64,000 nt of DNA, taken from Lamellibrachia satsuma (taxonomy: Eukaryota; Annelida; Polychaeta; Sabellida; Siboglinidae). Location: assembly GCA_033239005.1 (NCBI GenBank), contig BSQZ01000034.1, positions 2,047,001-2,111,000 of the forward strand, read 5' to 3'. Within the stretch, counting starts at the first letter, position 1; each line of letters opens with the position of its first letter. Both the position numbers and the translations under genes were made by a program. This document shows positions 1 to 11,200 of this stretch, in pieces. The notes beneath the pieces were generated by a model that worked only from the letters and a program-made list of their open reading frames with translations, was not told where the DNA came from and made no database searches.

Positions 1-222
1 GAGGCACCCACCTGGATAGGATTTAGTTTTAATTACATAGCAGATGCAACTGTTTTAGCCCAAACAAAGATGAAATGAAACATTGTAACTCCTCCAATTC
101 AGGTATCAATGTAATTCTTTCAATGTCTTATTCACAACACCTCATTTTATTTTATTACTAGAGTTTTTTGCAAACGCCCGTCAAAGATTAAAAACGGGTT
201 TTACTACTTAATAGAGGCATGC

Positions 223-460
223 TTTATTCATGAATGAAGGTGATTTAGAAGTATGTAACTGCTATAAAAGTGAACTTTATGGATAGTAAATATACAAAGC
301 TATCAGAATACAGTGGAAACACATTAAGTAATTTGGTAAAAAAAAATGTGAATTCATGTGGGATGTTTCCCCTCCGACTTTCCATGACCTGCTAATGTAA
401 ATGTCTACGTCTCTTCTGAGAAGATTCATATCAACACAAGAAATGTCCTCCACTTTTATT
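223..460 (-). terminator. Candidate EIF3A polyadenylation signals
   Basis: On the minus strand AATAAA hexamers occur at 460-455 and 228-223, about 505 and 740 bases past the stop. Either could end the 3' UTR. AT-rich DNA gives such hexamers by chance, so this is only a candidate. I see no gene in the rest of 1-964. Confidence 0.3.
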
Positions 461-964
461 TGTCTAATAATATAATATGTCAGTCACATGACAGTTTTTC
501 TGTTTTGGTGCAAAGCATGCAGCAATTGCAAACTTTTTTTGTTTTGATGCAAAGCGCACAGGCAATAGCACAAGTTTTATCTCGAAAACAAAGCTAACTA
601 CGCCAATGGTAACACTACATTCAACATAGAATCACAGTAACTTCTACTTCAGATGGTGCCATTAACATGCTCCTTGTTTCATCTCGGGCCCAGTAGGCCG
701 TAACTTCTTGTGTAGACAGTTGAATGTCTTGGGAATGACATAAACTAAGATATCCATTATCGCGTTTTTCGTAAAACATCCCAACAAGGCTACGCGTTAG
801 TATAATTTGTAAATAATTTGTAAATATTACGTGCAACGGAAAAAATAAAACAAACTTCCGACAACTTGTGACAAACACAACCAGCAATGGTTCACTCAAG
901 GTGACCTAATCCTTGAAGATCGTCAGACTTCCATCAATGTACTTGTAGCGTCAATACGAGACTC

Positions 965-1020
965 CTAACGCTGTACGGTTGTCCATCCGTCCTCGTCTGG
1001 CTCACTAGCAGTGGGGGCAG
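965..1020 (-). CDS. EIF3A: EIF3A exon 22 (terminal coding exon)
   Basis: Encodes [17 protein letters not shown] and a TAG stop at 965-967. DEDGWTTV.R is the conserved extreme C-terminus of animal eIF3a (human ends [10 protein letters not shown]), so this fixes the true end of the gene. Acceptor CTTTTCAG. Confidence 0.93.
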
Positions 1021-2163
1021 CTGAAAAGAAGAGAACACTGAACAGACTTGAGTGGACCAGTGTTCACAAACAGAAATCACGGTCAATTACCCTATTCATT
1101 CAAGGCAGTTAGCAGAACTGAATGACCAGCATCGTGAACACGTTGATTCGCAAGCTTGAGAGAAGGGAATCAACTACAGGTTACACATTCCCCCTTATGG
1201 ATCTTTTCTATTCCGCTCTCATGGACACCAGGTAGAAGGAACCAACAGCTTTCAGTGTCTCTTCCGAAAGACACACAAAGTAGCATGAACAAAACTGCCC
1301 AAATTTCTAAACAGGAGTTTGTGGACTCAAACGTGGTCTCGATCGACAGTCCGGCGCTCTAACTGACCCTCACTTCCACCAATTCCATAGACAGGAATAG
1401 TCATTAGAATTATTCAAAAAGACCTTATAATACAATTAAATCTCCCAAAAAGGAGAACTGCTGGTGCACACTAAATCATTCATGGTCAAGTCTTACCTTT
1501 CTCCTTTGGTGGGGCAGCTGAGGCCCTTTCTTTTAATCCTGAAACAAAACAAACGTGTCACTTTCTCCTTCAGCTTCACAAGCACAAATGTGTCTAGTCC
1601 CACCCCTTGCAAACCAATTGTTTTTACAATGGAGAATTCTGAATAAAATTAATCAAAACAAGAAAATCTTGTTGCACTCATATTTTTAATTCAACCATAA
1701 TGTTACCAATTAATGCACTAGTCAATGCAACCACACATGTTGAACCATAGGGCTGTAGCTCGAATAATTTCTGAGTTATGATCATTAAAAAATTTTCAGA
1801 CCTTGATCTCTGCCAATTTTTGGAAATCATGAAGATTCTGTGATCTACTTATACCTATAATGCTCATTCTCCATCATATGTAAATAGTAACATACATACT
1901 ATAGTTCCACATCTGTATATTAGTTCTTCCACAATCTGTCATTGAAATGGTGTTTTTGTGTAAGAAAATTAACCAACGAGTGATGTTAGACCCATATTTG
2001 AACAATACAAAATGTTAGAACACAAATGAATCTTATTTGGATAAATAACACACCTACATATCTAGTTTATGAGATACTGATCTCCAAAGTTGGTATACAG
2101 GGACAAGTGGCCTATAATCAGCAGCCGAAAATGTTTATATATGAAAGGCAGGTACAATGCCTG

Positions 2164-2211
<48 letters not shown>

Positions 2212-5200
2212 TACGTGCGTGCGTGCGAGACATCAACGTTTTGACCATTGGTTGATTTCACATGGAATGACTTAAGTACATATAATTTAGAATTATGTAT
2301 TAAAAAGTTTTTTGCTTTCAACAATATTTACATAATTATCTGACTAGAGATGGACTAGGTAGTACAATCAGCTAGCTATAGGGTTTGATATTGTGTTGTA
2401 ATCTGTTCATTAGTTAAAAATACAAAATGCGTCCATCCAAATTTCAACATGAAGTCATTTAAATAGGGAATCTAAATATGGTACTACACAGGTACTGTAC
2501 CTGCCTTTCATATAAAATAAATTGGAATTTCAACTTTCACATAACTCAGAAACTATCCGAGTTACAGCCCTATGGTTTGACATGAGCGGTTATATTGACA
2601 TGTGGATTAATTGGTAAATTTTGGGTGCTGGTTGATCTGAGACGGAATGCCCCAATAACCCCTTGATATGTTTCTAGTCAGTTCATTAATTAATGAAATA
2701 TAGCGGAAGAACATAATAAAACATTTAACATTTTCTCAAATAAATTATAAATTTTAACCATAAAATAATTTTTTTATTTAACCAGAAACAGCAACTCAAA
2801 TATTGTCGTAATTACAAGATTTACAAATTAGACAGCAAATTATTAAATTTAATCATATAATAAAACATTTAACATTTTCTCAAATAAAATTATAAATTTT
2901 AACCATAAAATAATTTTTTTTATTTAACCAGAAAGCAGCAACTCAGATATTGTCGTAATTACAAGTCTCCTTACCCCTATCTCTCCAATCATTCCTTGGT
3001 GGACCAGCATCATCCATTGGTGGTCCGCGCTCATCTCTAAATGGTCTACGCTCTTCCCTTGGTGGCCCTCGTTCATCCCTCGGAGGTCCACGCTCATCCC
3101 TCGGAGGTCCACGTTCATCCCTGTATGGTCCACGCTCATCCCTAGGAGGCCCACGACGCTCATCGCCCCAACGACCCCCACCACCACCCCCTCGCCAGTC
3201 ATCAGCGCCCCTCTCTCGATCACGCCCACCACCCCTCCAAGCTCCACCCCCACGCTCTTCATCGCGATCTTCACGAGGTGGCAGCACTCTCCTATCACTG
3301 CGCCAGCCGTCACGGTCGTCCTGTGGTGCCACGCGGTCACGCCAACCGTCACGAGCCGGCATGTCACGGCGATCGTCACCACGACGATCGTCACCACGCC
3401 AACCGTCGCGAGATGGGGGTGCACCCCAGCGGTCTTCCCTCGGAGGCCTGCGGTCGTCCCTCGGTGGGCCACGGTCGTCTCTCGGTGGGCCACGGTCGTC
3501 CCTTGGTGGACCCCGGTCGCGCCATCCTCGATCTTCAGTGTCACGGCCTCGATCACGACGATCATAATCATCCCCCCTGGGTGGTCCGCGATCCGACCAA
3601 TCACGGTCCACGCGAGAACGGTCCTCTCGAGGTGCCGAACGCCAACTGCTGTCTTCGTCCAATCGGATGTCTCGACTCCCCATTCCACGTCTAGGTTCGT
3701 CCAATCGGACGTCTCGCGCTCCAAAATCGCCCCTCGGTTCGTCCAATCGGATGTCTCGTGCTCCAAAATCCCTCCTCGGTCGCTCATCCAGTCGAACATC
3801 TCGGGCACCAAAATCTTGCTTCGGTTCATCCAATCGAATGTCCCGTGCTCCAAAATCCCGTTTTGGCTCATCCAATCGGACATCTCGGGCCCCAAAATCT
3901 CTCCTCGGTTCATCCAATCGAACATCCCGGGCACCCATTTCACGCTGTGGTTGTTCATCTAACCGAATATCTCGAGCACCCATGTCGCGCCGTGGTTCGT
4001 CCCTATCATGATCGGGCTCGTCGTGCCTGAAATCAAGCGGTGCATGATCATCATCCCATAAACAAATCCACCGTTGGTACAAACGATCTCAACGACACAC
4101 ACATCAGAAAAGGCAGTTTCACATCGTACATGGCAAAACTTCAAGATAGGATAATTTCCATTTCGCAGGACGGTTAAGCCGCACACTGATTGCATGCGAC
4201 AGCATCAACTCATGGAAACCCATATTTCAACACAGCAATATTTATAGTATATGACCTTGACCTATGCTCGAAAAAAAATTGGGTCATCGAAAAATGTCAA
4301 CAAATTTGTTTTTATAAGCATACACAAAAATTTTGTTTTTTATACAATAAAGTAACTGTCTAACACCCATGGCGTCATCTGGTGACTAATGTGCAACAAC
4401 TGAAAAGTGGTGCCAACTGTTTAACACTAGACGGCAATAGTTTTCAGTTGTTCCACAATATTCAAATTACAATTATGGATCCTACTAATAAAAAAGTGGT
4501 GTACACTAATTAGGGCATGTACACTAACCAACACCCTCATCAACAGACCACAACATATGCCTTGTTTACACACAACACAAAGTGAATCCACCTGCTGGGG
4601 CCCCGTCGCATTCACTTACCGGAACTCTGGTCGCTTCCAGCTCTCCTCCCTCAGTCTTGTCCGCTCCCTCCACCCTCCTTCCTTCACTACAGGCCTCCAG
4701 GCACTGCCTCCCGATCTGTCTCGGTCATCCCCTCTTCTCTGCTCATACTCCCGTTCTTCCCTGCACGTGGAAGTCACACAACAAATGTCACTTTACTAGA
4801 CAATGCTCTTGACACATTTTGACACTTTAGATATGTATGTCACTAATTCCGGTTTTATAAAATATTTTTGACCGGGCAAGATTCAGACAAAATACTTTGG
4901 ACCAGGCAAGTTGAATTATTGGCTGATATGCTGCTGCTTTTATCAAGTCAACTTTGAGTTGCAAAGCCAGTGCGTTGGTCTTCGTAGATATGACAATTCT
5001 GGAATGATGCATTTTGGGAAACTACAGCCGCCGAAACTTTACCAAGGATATTTGGAATATTATTAAAATACAATAAACACATATTTCACATTTATAATAA
5101 TTCTTATATGTATACCATTACTGCCTTTGTTATAAAAACGGCAACATCGTGTGACGTCAGTCGCACAATATGGCGGTTGGTTTTCAACAACATTCGTTGT

Positions 5201-8200
5201 AGTCTGAAGACAAACTTACAATCAATTATTTGGACCAATTTTCTTTTATTTATTGACTACATTATGCAGATGGTATTACACAGAATATATACGTAGTGAA
5301 ATGTGTGCGTATCTGCCACGGCTCAGCCAGCCCGACCCGCAGGATTGTCAATGCACTTTGAGCTGTCCGCAAGCGACAGGGTGACTATGAATGGTTGGGT
5401 CCAAATTCCATCCGTTATCCACATTGGCCAGATGTCCACTATGGACAGTTAGCGGATAGTACTAACTAATAGGAAGTCATTCAGGACTTTAAAAAATGCC
5501 CGTTATAGGCAGGTGTTTATTATAGGCAGGTGTTTATTATGGGCAGGTGCCCACTAAGGCAGGATTTCACCGTATATCGTTTTGAGATCATCTGCAATTA
5601 TATATAATCATCAGTGAGAAAAGACCTAGACCGAGATGGGAGGACTGCATAGAGATTTCGTGGAATTGGGGGGGGGAGGCGAATAGAGAGACGGGAGGGA
5701 AACGGGTTAAGTGACAGAAGGCGAAGGAAATGGAAAACCAGTATCAATGCCAGCCTCACCCCAGACTTCAGGGACAAAGGAGAGCAACAACTCACCGCCG
5801 CCTGGACTCCTCCTCTTTCTGTCTCATCAGTCGCTCCTCAATTTCCCGCTCTCGCTCCCGCTGCTTTGCCTGAGCCACCTCTAACTTCCTTAGTTTCTCG
5901 CTGTATTCCTCCTCTTCCCTCTCCCGCTCCTCCCTCTCCTTGCGTTCTTCCTCCTCCCTCTCTGCAACCCCAAGGAAGACAAATTTATCAAAGTGGTCAA
6001 GTTTAATAATTAACAGTTTTATTCGAGAAAATATCCATATTTCATTAGATGATTAAATTTTTTTATTTATAATTTGACATGAGAAAAATCCCTGGTCTTG
6101 CTGGGGTGGTCACAGGTGTGTGGGTGACCTTGCGGCGAAATGACATCACCTGTTTGTTATTAAATTTGTGTATTGGTTGTGGAGTGTCTGTATTCTTTGC
6201 ATTTTATGTTCATGACGACTTCTTGATGTATATATATGCTATCATTATGCTTGTAGGAATGTGGGCTCTGAGAAACTTGCCGGACAGGGCTGCACATGTT
6301 TATAGTTCTGGTTTTTAAGGAGCTCACATTCCTGTTAATGTTCTTCCAAAATTGGCTGCGTGATAAGCAGTCCACTTTGTAATAAAAAATGTCATTTATT
6401 TGGCCCATTTCAATTCTCTACTACATCGGACTTGCGTTGGTTATTGCATAAAAATCCATGTTTTATTAGATCTAGTAATTAGTTTTATTGGAGAAAACAT
6501 CATGCTTTATTTGTTGACTACATTGGGTTTATATGAGAAAATATCCATGTTTTATTACATCGTTAAATTTAATAATTAATAGTTTTATTTGAGGAAATAT
6601 CCATGTTTTAATTGATTATAAAATATAATACTTTAGTTTTATTGAATAAAATATCCATTCCCAGTCAGAAAAATAATCAAATAAAACATGGATATTTCTT
6701 CACAAATTATTATATGCTAACACCAAATAAAACAATCATATGTTCTTCCAAAATTGTAATCACTGAATAAATTATTATATTTAATCTTCAAATAATTGTG
6801 GATAATTTCTCTCAAATAAAACTAAATTATTAGATTTAATTGTCCAATTAAAACACAGATATTTTCTAAAAAACCTATGAATTAATACATTTAATCATAA
6901 ACTAAAACATAGATATAATTTAAACATCAATAAAACAGGTTCTACCAGAAGTCTACACCCTGCAGCTGCAGGACACGGCCTAGGTGAAAATGCTTGTAAT
7001 AACATAGAAAACACTGTATTACGTACGTCGTTTGAGTTCCTCATCGTGCTTGCGTTGTTCCTCCTCCTCCTTGGCCTGGATCCACTTGGCTCTCCTCTCC
7101 TCCTTCCTCTTGCTCTTCCTCTCTGTCAGCCTCTTCTTCCTCTCCTCGCTCAACTTCTTCTCAAACTTGACTCGCTTCTCCTGAACACAACGCAACCGTC
7201 AAGTCAGACTTGAGCTGCAGACTAGAAACTAGAAGGAAGGTCCACAAGATACTGTACTCGACCTATTAACCCATTAGGCCCCAGGATTTTATTAAAACAT
7301 GCCACCATGTTCCCAGGATTTCTGGCAAATTTCGAGCGATTTTTCCTCCTTGTGTTAAAAAATCTGTAGAAAAAACTATTCAATATTGACAATTACAAGT
7401 TGTGTTTATTTTTAAGAGTAGTAATTTCTCCACATGCATGTATACATAGAAATAGGATATATTCATAAAATGTTGACATTTGATAACAATTTGCAAAGAC
7501 AAAATAGTACATTTGTTAAAACTTTGAAAGTTGCGACTGACATTTGACAATGATCCCATGCTATAACCCTATGCAACTCAGCGAAGAAAATGTAGCTATA
7601 TGTGTTAGCTTTGCACCACTGAAAACATTATCAAATTCTGACGGTTATTTTTTAAAGTTACACCATATTTTATCATGACAAATATAGAAATAAAAATTTT
7701 CGAGATAGCGTGAACAAAACTGATGAAAATCAAGATTTCCGAAAGGGCAACACATGCACGTAACGAGCTGTTGTTGTTACAAAATGTATCCGCTAGGGTG
7801 TGGCAAAATTTTGTAGCATTTAGTTCAGTAGGTATTCGCCAGGATTTTTTTTTAATAAAGGGTCCTGTATGCAGCTGGCAGCGGCCGTTCCAGGACTGCA
7901 CAGAGCGGCCGGCCGCGGCCGTTGTTGGGTCTAATCAGTTAAGAAACTAGAAGGAAGGTCCACAAGACACTGTACTCGACCTATTAAGAAACTAGAAAGA
8001 AAGTCCACAAGGTACCATATTCCATCTATTAAGCATACATGCTCTAATTAGCGTACACCAGGCATGGGGCAATTAACTTGAAAAGTTAATTAATTAAATT
8101 ACGATTAACTAAGAAATGTTCCAATTAAATTAAATTAAACTCACATTTCTCAGGTCAATTAAAATAACCTCCCAAATTCTTAAATTAAATTAACAATTAA

Positions 8201-11200
8201 CTTATGTTTTGGCAGAAATGCTGATTACTGTCATGTCACTGTTTTTTGTTAGTTTAAGCTTGATAAAAGTCATCATTGAAATAATATGCTAATTTTTATT
8301 TATGCATTTTATAACAGTTATAAAATCACAAGTAGGTTCGTAAACGTTACTGTCACAATAGCACAGCATTCATATACTGTATATTGATTGAATTACTTTA
8401 CTTATTGCTGCTGAGAAACATTATTATCATCAAACAAATCTGAACATTATTTTTGACTTTGTAAAAGAAATGTTATTTACTTATACAATATTTATACACC
8501 AAGACATTTGTTCATGGGGTATTTGATCACATTTTAAAAGTTATAGATGCTTGTTTTTTCTGAAAGGAATGTTAAGTTGTGGCTGAAGACTTGAGTTTCC
8601 TCCTATATTCAACCACTGTATTAACAAAGCCGGGTAACTACATACATCATTTCTATGCACCAAGTTGTTATTTATGCAGTGTTTTAATGCCAAATCATTA
8701 GGTTTCCCCTTTACACACTAGCATGTTATATGTACGCTTGCAGATGTACAGGTGCACAAATTGGGCAGCAGGCAGGTGGAGTTCAAATGCTTTTAGAAAG
8801 TATATTAGGATTGCTTAATCAAGAACTGCATATTGGATGTGTTGAATATATCGATATTTTCTAGCAACGTTTAGACTACCCACCTTGAAGTCAGACATGC
8901 GATTTGCCTGCAGTTTGTTCACAAACTCTGTCTTGTCTGTCACCATGCGCATGAGACGATCTCTTTGTTCGAGGGCCAACATCCGCTCTGACTTCAGATT
9001 TTCAATCTACAGACACCACAACATCAGCTGTAGACCCGTGGCTGATAGAGCAGATTATATAGAGAACAACAAACACCACAGGCATGGTGCTATAATTCCG
9101 ACTAGCTTCCAGTTGCATCCATGCAAGTCTCTGTTGAGCCATTTGCAACAAAGTTTGATACTATTTCTACATAGAGACGTTTTATCTGAGTGTACACTTT
9201 ATTCATTGTTATGTTCTGCCTAATCATGTGTTCTATAATGAAATTGTAGCTCTACAAGCTCCACAATGAGGCTCTGTCTAATGATACCTCTTAGAGTGGC
9301 GTTCTATCTAACGATACGTTACACGATGAGATTCTGTCTAATGATACGTCTTAGAGTGGCATACTATATAATGATATGTTTCACGATGAGGTTCTGTCTA
9401 ATGATACGTTTTAGAGTGGCACTCTATTTAATAATACATACTCCACGATAAGGTTGTCCAATGATATATTTTACAATGCTTTTCCATATTTAAAATTGTA
9501 GACCGAGTTAAAATGGTTTAACCACATGGTTTTGGTACCCCCCCAACGTCAAGTTCCTGGGAATTTTGGCACAACAGAAGTCTTCATATTGTATCTAATA
9601 ATAATAATACATGTACAACGACGTGGCTCTACCTTATGACATAACGAGGTTCTCTCTATACACTTTCTACAGGCTGTATAATGACATGTCCTGATGATAT
9701 ACACACTGTCATTTCAAAATAACACTAGTTACAACAATGCACAAAAGATCTGAATATCTGGAATTGACGATACAGAAAAACAAAATAACTTGTGCCCTGT
9801 CAAGTCCGAATAGTGGCGAGTCACCGACACAACTAAAACACGTACTCGCTCTTGTTCCTGCTGCTCCCAGAATTCCTTGGCTTTCTCCATTTCATCTTCA
9901 CACTGTTTCTCCAGCAGGGGTATTTCTTCGATGTGTTTGGCGCGCTCAAAGAAATCCACCTACAACAGCAGGGTCGAGTTCAATGGTGGATGACTGCTGC
10001 TAATGTCATCACACACAACACTGCAATCTTCCACTACTTTAAATTTATAGGATCATAAAATAAGGCACTGTTCTGTATGCTACAAATTGTAAACCAAACA
10101 AATACATGCCCATATTCTGACATTAACTGCATCTTTTTGACAAGACTTTATCCACAGTTTGCAGTTATAGTAACTCTCAAACCCAAAGTTTTCTCATGAC
10201 CTCAGAGACAATTTCATAGCTAACACTCACCACTTGAACAAGAAATTGCACGAAATACAAAAGGAAACCGGTGGTTTTAAAAACCACAACATATTTGGGT
10301 CCAATCATATAAACTTCTGCAAGACAATGTACAGTTGTTTTAATGACTGGCACTGGTTCTTATTCCCACACTGGTTTATTTATCAAAACACCACTATATA
10401 ACTTTCTTATTCCCACACTGGTTTATTTATCAAAACACTATATAACTTTCCAAAAAAAAAACATCATTACGTCTTACAAAATAAGTAGGTTTTATTACTT
10501 GTCTGTTGACATTTCATATGGAACATCCAAGGAGACAGGACGTCACATGTAGACATAGTCAACACTTGTTCTAAGCCCCCCGTGACACCACAAAGATATA
10601 GTAGTCAGTGCAGCAACGCCTTTAGAGGGCTATCTACCCCAGCTTCTTCCCAAGGTAAAAGCAAATTACAATGCTATACTCACTACAAGACACCTGATTA
10701 ACTGAGTGATATTTTCAGGTCATATGAGATTTATTCAACTCAGTGAGCAGTATATTATGTTTCAACCAATAGATACAAAACTGTACGAGGGACAAGAGAC
10801 TGACCTTCTTCTCCTGAGACTTGAGTTTCTCCTGCAGTTCCTTCTTCTCCTTCTCAAGCTGCTCTACTTGCTTCGCCAGGATGTCATCAACATCCATGTC
10901 TGCCATTACCTGACACAACAATAAGACATTACCCAAGGAACACGTTGACAAAACGTTGTTCGACTCTCAATAAAACAATAACGATGATGTCTTAGATAGA
11001 GCCCATAACCACCTACACAAGACACTTTGCTCCACTATCACTTTGAGAGTCCACAACAGGTTAAACATTAAATTCCCACGGCTCCCTCCTCCCAACTCTC
11101 CCCCTCCCACTACTCCCTCCTACCTCCCTACTCTCCCCCCTCCCTCCCAACTCTCCCACTACTCCCTCCCAACTCTCCCCCCCACACTACTCCCTCCCAC

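Larger units (their letters stand above)
1539..2974 (-). other. EIF3A intron 20
   Basis: AT-rich intron with no coding signal. It holds a (GTGC)n microsatellite at 2163-2228 and a direct duplication of about 107 bp (2710-2816 and 2860-2966). The second copy ends roughly 8 bp from the exon 20 donor. Confidence 0.7.

Noticed and set aside
2026..2324. Cys/Val/Arg and Thr/His/Ala/Arg repeat peptides
   Set aside because: Translations of the (GTGC)n microsatellite.
2943..2975. TGA at 2943 as the end of EIF3A
   Set aside because: A strong donor lies at 2974, and the exons at 1497-1538 and 965-1020 carry the conserved C-terminus in phase.
2924..3958. 344-codon minus frame and several plus frames over the eIF3a repeat exon
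   Set aside because: Shadow frames of EIF3A exon 20. The frame that continues exon 19 in phase is the real one.
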